64,000 nucleotides of DNA from CAVPLM01 sp963713545 (GCA_963713545.1 CAVQME010000010.1:580949-644948), one strand, 5' to 3'. Shown: positions 36,418 through 44,694, numbered from the stretch's first letter. The notes: generated from the sequence alone by a model not told the origin. Numbers and translations are program-made.

Positions 36418-36944
36418 CACCGCACCTCCACCAGAAACACCGTGTCGCCCACTTCCACCCGGTCGCCCACGCCCAGTCGGCGGGGTCCGGAGATGTCGGA
36501 TCCGTTGACCTGGGTGCCGTTGGTGCTCCGCAGGTCCTCCGCCTGGAAGCCGTCCGCCGTTGCCTCGAACAGCGCGTGCTTCGAAGAGACGAAGGTGTCT
36601 TCCAGGTAGATGTCCATGTCGGCCGAGCGTCCTGCCATCGCCTGCGCTCCCACGGGGAACGAGTAGGCCTCCCCCACCGGCAGGTAGGGGCTCTTCTGCA
36701 CTACGAGCGTCCACACCCCACCCGCCGCGCGCACAGGGGCCATGCCCGTCGGCGCGGCCGCCCCAGCCGAGGCCGCGGCTGCTCCCATCCGGACCGGCGC
36801 CTCCACTTCCGGCGCCCACTGGCCACCAGCGGCAGGACCGGCCGTGCGTAGCTCCCGGCTGGCCGAGCGGATCACCCGGTAAACGAAAAGGTAGAGGATC
36901 ACCAGGAAGACGAACTTCCCTGCCAGAAGCACTATCTGCAGCAT
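36417..36944 (-). CDS. fhaB: FHA-domain membrane protein (FhaB/FipA-like)
   Basis: A 175-residue protein with an N-terminal TM helix (LLAGKFVFLVILYLFVYRV), an Ala-rich linker and a C-terminal FHA domain (about 85-175) with GRSADMDI, SSKHA and STNGTQVNG, which bind phosphothreonine. I start it at ATG 36944, 2 bp after the upstream stop and 6 nt after GAGG. It corresponds to FhaB of actinobacterial clusters, a cell-division adaptor read by PknA/PknB. Confidence 0.92.
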   Translation of the reverse strand: MLQIVLLAGKFVFLVILYLFVYRVIRSASRELRTAGPAAGGQWAPEVEAPVRMGAAAASAGAAAPTGMAPVRAAGGVWTLVVQKSPYLPVGEAYSFPVGAQAMAGRSADMDIYLEDTFVSSKHALFEATADGFQAEDLRSTNGTQVNGSDISGPRRLGVGDRVEVGDTVFLVEVR

Positions 36945-36946
36945 GG

Positions 36947-37789
36947 CTACCTCGTGTCCACCGTGATCCTGCAATCCCCTATGGTCACCACGTCGTGTGG
37001 CTGCAGCACGCTGTTGGTGACCGGATAGCCGTTCACCATCGTCCCGTTCGTCGAATCGAGATCAGTCACCATGAGACTGCCATCGGCCCAGTAGATGGCC
37101 GCGTGCCGGCGAGAGACGTTGGAGTCGTCCACCTGGAAATCGACGTCTTTGGCTCTGCCCACGACGACCCGGCCGTGATTGAACTCGCGCACCTGGTTAC
37201 CTGCCTTCAGGACTATCGTCTGCCGGACCAAGCCATATTCTTCCGCCTCGGCCGGACGGATGACAGCGGTCCCGCCGGCAAGGTTCGCCTGCCCAGGCGA
37301 GGCCGCGCGCTCCACGGCCGGCGCGGCGGCGGCCGCCGCCGTGACCACCGGCATGGCTTTCGTCGGCCCGACCGGGCTCTCCTCGCCGGTCCTCTGGGCG
37401 AGTAGGCCGAAGTGACCAAGCTTCAAATCGGGATCGAGCACGAGCGACACGGTTATGTCACCCATAACTTCGTATCTCTTGGAATGCACGTGCTTGGCCA
37501 GGTCCCGCTCGAGCTTGACCTCGATCTCGTCTCGGCGACTCTCGAGCCGATCGAAGTCCTCAGGGCAGAGGTAGACCGTATAGCGGTTAGGAACCGACGA
37601 CCCAGTCGAACGGCCGGCTCTTCGCGCCTCCATCTCTTTGACGAGCTTGCGCGCCAGTTCATCCGGATGCACCTGCAGCCGGGATTTCTTCTTGGAACCG
37701 GCGTTTGGAGGTTGGCCGGACGGGCCGTCTTGCGGCCCCGCGCCAACCGCGTCCTCGATGCGCGACTCGACTTTCCGCATCCATCCCAT
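36947..37789 (-). CDS. fhaA: FhaA-like protein (DUF3662 plus FHA domain)
   Basis: A 280-residue cytoplasmic protein. The N-terminal DUF3662 domain spans about 1-130 (FDRLESRRDEIEVKLERDL, GDITVSLVLDPDL), followed by an Ala-rich linker, then the FHA domain (about 190-280) with VVGRAKDVDF, NVSRRHAAI and DSTNGTMVNG. Domain order is that of mycobacterial FhaA, which binds phosphorylated MviN/FhaB-type partners in wall synthesis. It begins 12 bp after the kinase stop and ends 2 bp before fhaB. Confidence 0.93.
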   Translation of the reverse strand: MGWMRKVESRIEDAVGAGPQDGPSGQPPNAGSKKKSRLQVHPDELARKLVKEMEARRAGRSTGSSVPNRYTVYLCPEDFDRLESRRDEIEVKLERDLAKHVHSKRYEVMGDITVSLVLDPDLKLGHFGLLAQRTGEESPVGPTKAMPVVTAAAAAAPAVERAASPGQANLAGGTAVIRPAEAEEYGLVRQTIVLKAGNQVREFNHGRVVVGRAKDVDFQVDDSNVSRRHAAIYWADGSLMVTDLDSTNGTMVNGYPVTNSVLQPHDVVTIGDCRITVDTR

Positions 37790-37801
37790 AGACGTGTCCT
37801 C

Positions 37802-39499
37802 CTACAGGGTCTCCACACCCTCGTACGAGAGGAAAAGGGCGGACAGAACCGCGATTATAGCGCACGGCACGAACGCCAAAAGGAAGGGCACCACCTCCAC
37901 CGGCACCCCGACGAGCAAAACGGGAAGAAGCACGAAAGCCGCAAAAAGCGCGGATAGATACGCGCTTGCTCCCCACATCTGCCGTTCCCTCGAGCGCCTG
38001 CCGGTCAGCGCGTACAGCGGCAGTGCGAACACAGTGAACAGAAGGATCTGCAGTGACAATTCGGGCCGGGAATCCAGGAAGCGCGCGATCTCCGTCAGGA
38101 CCGTCCACGGAGAGTCGGCGTGTTCCGCCTCCATGAGGGGCGTGCCCAAACTGGGATTGAAGGTGTACGGCAGCGTCTCCCACCCGGCAAGGCCCCCGGC
38201 GACCACCAGCACCAGTCCGCTCATGAACCCCACCAACGCGCCCCAACGGCGCAGCAGGCCTCCGGCCAGAGGCGGGACGGCGAGCCCGACCCAGCCCATC
38301 ACGGCGAAAGGCATGACCCCGGGCAGCAGCGCCGCCCACTCCAGCCGTCTCCAGCGCAGCAGGCCCAGCGTGAGTGCCGCCGGCACGACGTAGACGACCC
38401 CCCAGCCCGCGCCGAACGCGAAGATCGGGGGCGCCATGAGCGCCAGTGTGAGGATCGCCCCTCCGAACGGCCAGATCAAGGCCAAGAAGGCCGGCACGAT
38501 TATCAGCGGTGCGATCGCCACCTGCGGGTAGAAGGGCGCCCGGGGCAGTAGGTAGAGGAGGCAGCAGAGCGCGAAGACCGCGGCCGCCACGTGCTGACCC
38601 AGGTAGACGACCCGGTCCCGATCCATCCGCGCCGGCGCGAGCCGCTCGCGCACCCGGGTGACCAGGCGCTCGTCGGGCACTTCCTCCGGCATCTGCCTTG
38701 CCGCCTGGGAGAGGAGCCTTCCCAGAGCGTCCGCGTCGGGGCGGGCGTAACTGTCGTGGACCATCGCCCGGCCGAGGGCGTCGCTCAGGGGGATGGGGAG
38801 GTCGGGACGGTTGACGGAGAGTTGAGGGATCTCCGGGCGGGACACATCTCGAAGGAGATCTTGGAGCTTCTTGCCCTTTAATGGGTTCCTCCGCGTGAAG
38901 CCTTCGTAGAGGGTGAGAGCCAGCGAGTAGACGTCGCTGCGGGAATCGACGTTCCGGCCCTCCAGCTGCTCCGGCGACATGTACGCCAGCGTCCCAACCA
39001 GGTCCCCGTCCACCGTGATGGATGCCCTGTCCTCCAATTGCGCGACGCCGAAGTCCATCAGCCGCACGTCGACTGTGTCCCCCTCGACCAGCATGATGTT
39101 TTCCGGCTTGATGTCCCGGTGCACCACGCCCCGCTTGTGGGCATGCTCCAGGGCGCGGCACAGCTGGATACCGGCTTCCAGGATCTCGGGATCGCTCAAA
39201 GTCTGGTCCCGATAATGTTCGCGAAGAGTGTTGCCCTGGATGTACTCGGTGAACAGCAGGGTCCGGTCAGGCTCGCGGACCATCTCGTAGACGGTGAGGA
39301 TGTGGTGGTGATTGAGCTTGGCCGCCGCCTGGGCCTCTCTCAGTACCCGGTCGTCGACGTCGACGGTGGACTCCACCACCTTGATGGCGACCGGCCGCCC
39401 CATGTGCAGGTCGTCGGCCAGGTACACGGTGGCGAACGCCCCGCTGCCCAGCTTGCGGACGATGCGGTAGCGATCGTGGAGGAGCGGCGTGTCGGCCAT
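37802..39499 (-). CDS. Serine/threonine kinase with polytopic membrane C-terminus
   Basis: A 565-residue protein. The kinase domain (1-265) is complete: GSGAFATVYLA, VAIKV, HRDIKPEN, MDFGVAQ, SPEQ. Residues about 300-565 are strongly hydrophobic, with roughly eight to ten membrane helices instead of a PASTA ectodomain. It heads the fhaA-fhaB-pstP-rodA-pbpA-pknB cluster, a place where mycobacteria have no kinase (their PknA gene lies just before pknB). A TATACT box ends 6 nt before the ATG, suggesting a leaderless transcript. The membrane domain matched no family I recognise. Confidence 0.9.
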   Translation of the reverse strand: MADTPLLHDRYRIVRKLGSGAFATVYLADDLHMGRPVAIKVVESTVDVDDRVLREAQAAAKLNHHHILTVYEMVREPDRTLLFTEYIQGNTLREHYRDQTLSDPEILEAGIQLCRALEHAHKRGVVHRDIKPENIMLVEGDTVDVRLMDFGVAQLEDRASITVDGDLVGTLAYMSPEQLEGRNVDSRSDVYSLALTLYEGFTRRNPLKGKKLQDLLRDVSRPEIPQLSVNRPDLPIPLSDALGRAMVHDSYARPDADALGRLLSQAARQMPEEVPDERLVTRVRERLAPARMDRDRVVYLGQHVAAAVFALCCLLYLLPRAPFYPQVAIAPLIIVPAFLALIWPFGGAILTLALMAPPIFAFGAGWGVVYVVPAALTLGLLRWRRLEWAALLPGVMPFAVMGWVGLAVPPLAGGLLRRWGALVGFMSGLVLVVAGGLAGWETLPYTFNPSLGTPLMEAEHADSPWTVLTEIARFLDSRPELSLQILLFTVFALPLYALTGRRSRERQMWGASAYLSALFAAFVLLPVLLVGVPVEVVPFLLAFVPCAIIAVLSALFLSYEGVETL

Positions 39500-39505
39500 G
39501 GCCCC

Positions 39506-39511
39506 AGTATA
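39506..39511 (-). promoter_or_regulatory. Possible -10 box for a leaderless kinase transcript
   Basis: TATACT on the minus strand with only 6 nt before the kinase ATG and no ribosome site. No -35 consensus is found 16-18 bp upstream, and the insertion sequence begins 28 bp beyond the box. Confidence 0.4.
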
Positions 39512-39538
39512 GTGGGTCCCAGCTTGATCCCGCCGCCG

Positions 39539-39557
39539 CTAGATGATTGATGCCACG
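39539..39557 (+). repeat. Left terminal inverted repeat of the IS
   Basis: CTAGATGATTGATGCCACG, a perfect inverted match to 40505-40523. Confidence 0.95.
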
Positions 39558-39637
39558 AACATTTCGCTGCTGAAGGGAATCGAGGCAGAGGGGCCAAAGC
39601 CGACGGTGTCAAGAACATCGTCTGCTTGGAGGCCACG

Positions 39638-40504
39638 ATGCACGCCGACCTGGACACCCTCTGCACCGTCGTTTATTGCACAGCCGATGATCTTTTGCCA
39701 GAGAAGAGGAAGAACGCCCGCAGACGGACCACCGATGCCGAGATCGTCACCCTGGCGGTGGCCCAGGTGCTCATGGGGATACCGTCGGACCGTCGGTTCC
39801 TTCGGGCGGCTCGGCGTCAACTCGGCCACCTCTTTCCCTACCTTCCCGCTCAGGACGCCTACCACAAGCGCCGGGCCCGGCTGGGAGAGGCCATCGAGTG
39901 GCTCTTCGGGGTCTTCTGCGCGAAGAGTCCGGGGATAGACGATGACCTGCTGCTGCTTGACTCCACCCCCGTCGAATGCGGCCGTTCGCTCGAGACCGTC
40001 AGGCGCTCCGCTCTTGCTGATGTGTGCGGGTATGGCTGGTCCCGCAGTCATTCCCGCTACTTCTGGGGATGTCGGCTCCACTTGGTGTGCACTCCCGACG
40101 GGACGCCACGCGCTGTCCAGTTGGCGCCGGCCGACCGGCCCGAGCGAGAAGTTGCTCTTCAGCTCTTGCCCCGGGCGCTCAAGGGTGGGGAGACCATCGT
40201 TTGCGACAAAGGATATGCGGGCCGGGAATTCGAAAGTCGGGTCAAGCAGCTCGGAGCGACCATCGTTCGTCCAGTCCGGGCCGACGAACCGGGGAAGGGG
40301 CTGCATATCGCTCCTATCCGGCAGCGCATCGAGTCCGTCTTTTGGACCTGCAAGGACCTTCTTTCCCTGGAGCGTCATGGAGCACGTACTCCCCGCAATT
40401 TGGTGGTGCGCATCGCGGCCCGGCTCCTTGCGCTGGCTGCGTGCATCTGGCTCAACCACCAGCTTGGCCGTCCCAGCCGGGCAATCGTCGATTACACTGC
40501 CTAG
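39638..40504 (+). CDS. IS982-family transposase
   Basis: A 288-residue DDE transposase. The catalytic acids are D108 in LLDSTPVECG, D190 in CDKGYAG and E232 in RQRIESVFW; LLDSTPVECGRS is characteristic of IS982. Start at ATG 39638 with GGAGG 5 nt upstream; an in-frame TTG four codons earlier lies inside that site. The stop is directly before the right inverted repeat. The frame is intact, so the element may still be active. Confidence 0.93.
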   Translation: MHADLDTLCTVVYCTADDLLPEKRKNARRRTTDAEIVTLAVAQVLMGIPSDRRFLRAARRQLGHLFPYLPAQDAYHKRRARLGEAIEWLFGVFCAKSPGIDDDLLLLDSTPVECGRSLETVRRSALADVCGYGWSRSHSRYFWGCRLHLVCTPDGTPRAVQLAPADRPEREVALQLLPRALKGGETIVCDKGYAGREFESRVKQLGATIVRPVRADEPGKGLHIAPIRQRIESVFWTCKDLLSLERHGARTPRNLVVRIAARLLALAACIWLNHQLGRPSRAIVDYTA

Positions 40505-40523
40505 CGTGGCATCAATCATCTAG
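40505..40523 (-). repeat. Right terminal inverted repeat of the IS
   Basis: The same 19-bp sequence on the minus strand. Its CTA at 40520-40522 reads as the TAG stop codon of the neighbouring kinase gene. Confidence 0.95.
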
Positions 40524-41950
40524 GCTGCGCGGGGCAGAGACAGAGTCACCCGAGTGCCTTCGCCGGAAGTGCCGGCCACCTCTATCCTCCCCTTCTGCAC
40601 CTCCGCCAAGGTCTTGGCTATGGCAAGACCCAGTCCGGTTCCGCGACTCTCTTCGCCTGGAGTTCCGGCCTGGTAGAAGCGGTCGAACACGTGTGGTAGG
40701 TCTTCAGGAGCGATCCCTGAGCCTGTATCGGCTACAGCGATGACCACCTTTCGGCTCAGGGCATGTGCCTCGAGGGTGATCGTGCCTTGCGCGGGCGTAT
40801 GGCGCAGCGCGTTATCGAGAAGGATGAGGATGATCTGCCGCAGCCGCGTGTGGTCGGCGCGAACGATAGACGCGTCTGCGCTGGCTTGCAGGGTCACGCC
40901 CTTTTCCTCCGCCAGCCTGCCAAAGGAGTGGCTGATTTCGGAGAGGAGGTCGGCAATGGGAAGTGAGGTGATCTCCAACTCGAGCTTGCCGGCATCGATC
41001 CGGGAGAGAAGGAGGAGGTCGTCAACCAGCCGGCTGAGGTGATCCGTCTCTGTGACCACGTCTGTGAGCACTTCCACTAAGGTTGGGTCGGAAGAAGCCT
41101 CACCGGCAGGAGGGACGGTGCTTGTCTCGACGGACCCACACTGCCTCAGAGCATACTCGGTGCTGGCACGGATCAGAGTGACGGGGGTCCGGAGTTCGTG
41201 GCTTGCGTTAGCGACGAAGACCTGCTGTAACTCCCACGCCTGTCGCGCCGGCGTGAGTGAGCGACCGGCCAAATACCAGCTGGCCAGACCCACCACGGCG
41301 GCCGCACCTGCGCAGGCCAGGAGCACGATCAAAAGGATCTGGCCGAGCAGGTGGTTCTGGTCGGTGAGCATGCGCCCCGCCTGGAGGTAGGCGATCGGCT
41401 GAATGCTCGAGACGGATGAGTCAGGCAGGCGATAGGTGACCACCCTGACCTCACTGCCATCACTCAAGGTCACGGTGCGCAGATCTGGAGTGGTCCCGGC
41501 AGACTGCTGACTCTCGATAATGGGGGCTACCAGCTCGTCCTCGGCCGAGGAGACGCCCGCCACCAGGTTTCCGTTCGAATCGAGACGCAGCAGGAACAGA
41601 GCGGCGAGCTCAGAATCGGGATAGGCCTTCCACGGGGGTCCGTCGCCCTCGTCATCAGATTCTACGGTCCCGGCACCCTGGGCCTTGCGGGCCAGCCCGG
41701 GGGGAAGAGCCGAGTCGGCCGCCTCGCTGTGCCGAGCCTCCCAGTTCTCCCTGGCGGCGGCCAGGTCGCGGGGCAGTTCTAGGCCCAAGCTCTCGTATTC
41801 CAGCGCCACCCGATAGCGTAGGGCAGCGTCGTTGTCGGACTGGAAGTAGTAGCGGAGCAGTCCGTAGGTCCCCAGACCCATGAGGAGGACGAGGCCCAAA
41901 GCCGCCGCGGCGTAGGTGACGGTCAGGCCAAGCCGTAGTCCTTTGAACAC
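40520..41950 (-). CDS. Sensor histidine kinase of a two-component pair
   Basis: A 476-residue membrane kinase. TM1 is near 10-32, an extracytoplasmic sensor spans about 35-200 and TM2 is near 203-228. The HisKA domain has ASHELRTPV, and the HATPase has NALRHTPAQG, DTGSGIAPED and GTGLGLAI. GTG start. It follows its response regulator by 10 bp. The last residues (SLPRAA) come from the ancestral gene but the stop codon lies inside the IS right repeat, so the insertion replaced the natural 3' end. The ATPase domain is complete and the protein is probably functional. Confidence 0.92.
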   Translation of the reverse strand: MFKGLRLGLTVTYAAAALGLVLLMGLGTYGLLRYYFQSDNDAALRYRVALEYESLGLELPRDLAAARENWEARHSEAADSALPPGLARKAQGAGTVESDDEGDGPPWKAYPDSELAALFLLRLDSNGNLVAGVSSAEDELVAPIIESQQSAGTTPDLRTVTLSDGSEVRVVTYRLPDSSVSSIQPIAYLQAGRMLTDQNHLLGQILLIVLLACAGAAAVVGLASWYLAGRSLTPARQAWELQQVFVANASHELRTPVTLIRASTEYALRQCGSVETSTVPPAGEASSDPTLVEVLTDVVTETDHLSRLVDDLLLLSRIDAGKLELEITSLPIADLLSEISHSFGRLAEEKGVTLQASADASIVRADHTRLRQIILILLDNALRHTPAQGTITLEAHALSRKVVIAVADTGSGIAPEDLPHVFDRFYQAGTPGEESRGTGLGLAIAKTLAEVQKGRIEVAGTSGEGTRVTLSLPRAA

Positions 41951-41960
41951 GACCCTCCTC

Positions 41961-42635
41961 CTAGCCCAGGCGGTAGCCGATGCCGCGCACGGTGGTGATC
42001 AGCTCAGGCTGCCCGCGACGATGGAGCTTCCGCCGCAAGAAGGAGACAAAAACGTCCACCTGCGTGAGCTGCACCGGGTCACCATACGACCACACGTAGT
42101 CCAGGATCTGGCGGCGAGAGAGCGCCTGGCCGGCGTGGCGGAGGAAGAACTCCAATAGACGCCACTCGGTGGGCGTTAAATCCAGAGGGGCATCACCGCG
42201 CCGGGCCGAACGAGCGCGAAGGTCGAGGACCAGATCCTCATACCGGAGCTCCCAAGAATCAGTGGCCGTTGCCGCTGCGTTCCGCCGCGCCAAGGCCCGG
42301 ATGCGGGCCAGAAGCTCCTCGAAGGCGAACGGTTTCACCAGGTAGTCATCAGCCCCGCTGTCTAGACCTAACACCCGGTCTTCCAGTTGTCCGCGGGCGG
42401 TCAGCAAGAGAATGCTAAGGGGCAGTCGGTTGGCCCGCACCCCTCGGCACAGCGATGGCCCGTCGCGTCCGGGGAGCATCCAATCGACGACGGCCACGTC
42501 ATAGACCCCTCGTAACGCATGCTCGAGGCCCTCATCCCCGTCATGAGCTAGGTCGACGTCGATCCCTTCGGCGCTAAAGACCCGCGCGATGAGGCGGGCC
42601 AGCTTACGGTCATCTTCGACAACTAAGACTCGCAC
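41961..42635 (-). CDS. OmpR/PhoB-family response regulator
   Basis: A 224-residue regulator. The receiver domain has VVEDD, phospho-site aspartate in VAVVDWMLPGRDG and lysine in LVKPFAF; the C-terminal winged helix has LTPTEWRLLEFF and VRGIGYRLG. I set the start at GTG 42635 (MRVLVVEDD), the normal family N-terminus. A GATAAT box lies 6 nt upstream, so the message may be leaderless; ATG 42659 is the in-frame alternative. It is transcribed with the histidine kinase and divergent from the OB-fold gene, which may be its target. Confidence 0.92.
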   Translation of the reverse strand: MRVLVVEDDRKLARLIARVFSAEGIDVDLAHDGDEGLEHALRGVYDVAVVDWMLPGRDGPSLCRGVRANRLPLSILLLTARGQLEDRVLGLDSGADDYLVKPFAFEELLARIRALARRNAAATATDSWELRYEDLVLDLRARSARRGDAPLDLTPTEWRLLEFFLRHAGQALSRRQILDYVWSYGDPVQLTQVDVFVSFLRRKLHRRGQPELITTVRGIGYRLG

Positions 42636-42641
42636 GAGCCG

Positions 42642-42647
42642 ATTATC
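42642..42647 (-). promoter_or_regulatory. Possible -10 box of the response-regulator gene
   Basis: GATAAT on the minus strand, 6 nt before GTG 42635 and no ribosome site. The tandem 11-bp repeats lie at the -35 position, as expected for an OmpR-class activated promoter. Confidence 0.4.
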
Positions 42648-42654
42648 GCCCAGG

Positions 42655-42676
42655 AACATTGCGAAAACATTGCGAA
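42655..42676. promoter_or_regulatory. Tandem 11-bp repeat, likely response-regulator binding site
   Basis: AACATTGCGAA occurs twice in perfect head-to-tail order between the divergent response regulator and OB-fold genes. The 11-bp period (one helical turn) is the typical spacing of OmpR/PhoB-type half-sites. Confidence 0.6.
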
Positions 42677-42783
42677 ATTGGCGCGGCCTTCGCAATCGAA
42701 CCTCAAGATCAGCGGCCGACACTAAGGGTGGCGAGCGGCACAAGCCTGCTCGCCGACGTGTTAGCGAACAAGGAGGTATGTGC

Positions 42784-43281
42784 ATGCGAAGCAGAAAGAG
42801 AACCCTAAGGAGGTCGGCGCTCCTTGTAGTCACCGTAGGCTGCGTTCTCGGTCTCATGGCCGGCACAGCTCTGGCGGCGGCCACCACCATCGGGGCAATC
42901 AAGGCTGAACCTGTGGCCGACCAAGAGGTCACCCTCACGGGCACGATCACCGAGGTCGTCGAGGGCAACGAGTACGTCCTCGATGACGGCACCGGGAAGA
43001 TCACCATCGATTGCGGCCCGGCCTGGTATGCGGGCATCGGTCTCGCCACCGGTACGACCGTGACCATTACCGGTGAGGTGGATCTGGCAAAGCCGGGCGG
43101 CACGGTCACCGCCCCCGAGGTGGACGTTCAGTCACTCGACAACGGCGGCACGATCACAGAAGTCCGCCCAGCCGAGGGTCCGCCGCCTTGGGCCGGTGGA
43201 CCGCATAGGAACGGTCAAGTTCCCGGACGAGGTGTGCCTGACGACGACGACGAAGTCCCCGGCCAACCGGACGCTGACTAG
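42784..43281 (+). CDS. Exported OB-fold (BOF-like) protein
   Basis: A 165-residue secreted protein. A signal peptide is clear (RSRKRTLRRSALL, hydrophobic core, cleavage near TALAA). Residues 35-115 form an OB-fold resembling YgiW/YdeI-type BOF domains (VTLTGTITEVVEGNEYVLDDG, TTVTITGEVD). The C-terminus is Pro/Gly-rich with an acidic DDDDE run. Start at ATG 42784, 6 nt after AAGGAGGT; ATG 42778 is too close to that site. Divergent from the two-component pair, which suggests control by it. Confidence 0.8.
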   Translation: MRSRKRTLRRSALLVVTVGCVLGLMAGTALAAATTIGAIKAEPVADQEVTLTGTITEVVEGNEYVLDDGTGKITIDCGPAWYAGIGLATGTTVTITGEVDLAKPGGTVTAPEVDVQSLDNGGTITEVRPAEGPPPWAGGPHRNGQVPGRGVPDDDDEVPGQPDAD

Positions 43282-43298
43282 CACGAGTCACCCCTGAG

Positions 43299-43328
43299 GG
43301 AAGCTCGCCTCGCACGAGGCGAGCTTCC
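43299..43328 (+). terminator. Terminator after the OB-fold gene
   Basis: A 12-bp stem GGAAGCTCGCCT/AGGCGAGCTTCC with a 6-nt loop, followed by a pyrimidine-rich TCCTCTCTC tract, 18 bp past the stop. Confidence 0.8.
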
Positions 43329-43342
43329 TCCTCTCTCAGACC

Positions 43343-44143
43343 ATGCCGCCAAGGGACCCATACATCACACACGCAGGAAGACGCCGTCGCCGCGTACGGT
43401 GGGGGAGGCTCCTTGGGTGGGGGTTCGCTATGGCGGCACTGCTTGCCACGGCTTTGTTAGGGGGCTCCTACTTGTGGTTTCACCAAGTAATAAGCGAGAC
43501 CTCGAGCGGGCCCGCCGTGGCGGCGGCCAGAGAGGTGGTGGACAACAAGCCGCCCGCAAGCACCATTGCCCTGCCGACCACGCCCCACGGAACGGACCTT
43601 CTGGTCCTCGGTTCAGACAAGCTCAGCAACGGTGCCGAGACCTACGGTCGGTCCGATACCCTCATGCTCGTGCATGTGGACCCGACAGCAGGGTTCATGT
43701 CCATCTTGTCGTTACCGAGGGACCTGCGGGTGGAGGTACCCGGGCACGGCTTCCACAAGATCAACGCGGCCTACGCCTTCGGCGGAGCTGCCCTAGCCAT
43801 CGAGACGGTGCAGAATCTGACCGGTGTGGACGTGGACCACTACCTTGAGATCGACTTTGGCGCCTTCAAGGATGCGACCGATGCCATCGGGGGCGTGTAC
43901 ATCGACGTCGACCGCCGCTACTACTATGACGGGCTCGACTACGAGAACATCAAGCTGGCGCCGTGATACCAGCTCCTTTCCGGAGAAGCGGCCCTCGACT
44001 ACGTGCGCTTCCGACACGATGAGTACGGGGACTTCGGCCGGCTTGAGCGTCAGCAGCAGTTCTTCCGCGCGGTCCAAGAACAGGCCATAGGCTGGGATCT
44101 TTCCTTCAAACTGCCAGGTCTGGTCAAGAATGTATTCAAGTAG
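43343..44143 (+). pseudogene. LytR-CpsA-Psr (LCP) wall-polymer ligase, broken by in-frame TGA
   Basis: An LCP phosphotransferase that would attach glycopolymers to peptidoglycan. A TM anchor follows MPPRDPYITHAGRRRRR, then the LCP core: SDTLMLVHVDP, LSLPRDLRVEVPGHG, KINAAYAFGG, DYENIKLAP. TGA at 43964-43966 interrupts it. The same frame continues beyond with YQLLSGEAALDYVRFRH and GDFGRLERQQQFFRAV, exactly the next conserved blocks, to TAG 44141. The family has glycine at the TGA position (APGYQ). The part after LPGLVKNVFK is missing from this frame. Sequencing error cannot be excluded. Confidence 0.8.
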
Positions 44144-44178
44144 TCTATAGGTGCGAGGACAAGGACCTGTACATCGGG

Positions 44179-44403
44179 GTGATGGAAACCACCTGGCTGG
44201 ACGCCCCTGCGGCAAGCCCTGGGGAGACGTTGGAGTACGGCGGCCTCACGTACACGGTGGTAGAGGTAGACGCGAAGGCAGATCGCATCTGGTGGAGGAG
44301 GGACGGGGCGCTCAGCTGGGTTTCGAACACGCTCTACCAGAACCTGGACCGCGAGGAACTGCTGGCGATCGCCCAGAGTGTGGTTCCGATCTCGGCTCCG
44401 TAG
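44179..44403 (+). pseudogene. Displaced C-terminal fragment, probably of the LCP gene
   Basis: A 74-residue frame whose end, DGALSWVSNTLYQNLDREELLAIAQS, resembles the C-terminal region I associate with some actinobacterial LCP proteins (a WVSNTL...LAIA motif). It is in a different frame from the LCP core and starts without a ribosome site. In-frame codons continue upstream to about 44140 (EDKDLYIGVM). I read it as the frame-shifted tail of the same decayed gene; a separate small protein is possible but less likely. Confidence 0.5.
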
Positions 44404-44694
44404 GTTCCCGCTCTTCGCGGGTGCATGGGCTGCTGTTGACGCCACGTCTCCTACCCCGCCAATGGACACAGGGGGAAGTCTCCCCGAAGATCGCTCGGGA
44501 AGGCTGCCGGAACGGGACCTCGCACGGGCCTCTCGCCCGGGCATCGCCCCCTTTCGAACCAGGCCCGCCCGAGTTCTGGTCGTGCGGTTCGGGATGGCCG
44601 GTGATCATGAGTCGTCGGACGGCTCGGCATCCGACCGGCGAGCCAATGCCAGTGTATTACCTAGGTCGGATAGACGAACGATAGATATTGATGC
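44404..44694. other. Intergenic, no gene seen
   Basis: 291 bp between the LCP remnants and the higB promoter. No frame with a ribosome site or recognisable protein was found. Probably eroded sequence. Confidence 0.45.

Larger units (their letters stand above)
39539..40523 (+). mobile_element. IS982-family insertion sequence
   Basis: A 985-bp element bounded by perfect 19-bp inverted repeats CTAGATGATTGATGCCACG and carrying one intact transposase. No convincing target duplication is seen at the flanks (CGCCGCCG left, GCTGCGCG right). It sits between the kinase cluster and the two-component genes; its right repeat contains the stop codon of the histidine kinase gene. Confidence 0.93.

Noticed and set aside
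39531..40531. Target-site duplication around the IS982 element
   Set aside because: The eight bases on each side of the inverted repeats do not match.
43964..43966. Selenocysteine at the LCP or propeller TGA
   Set aside because: Neither family uses Cys or Sec at that position, no SECIS-like hairpin was seen just downstream, and glycine is the expected residue.
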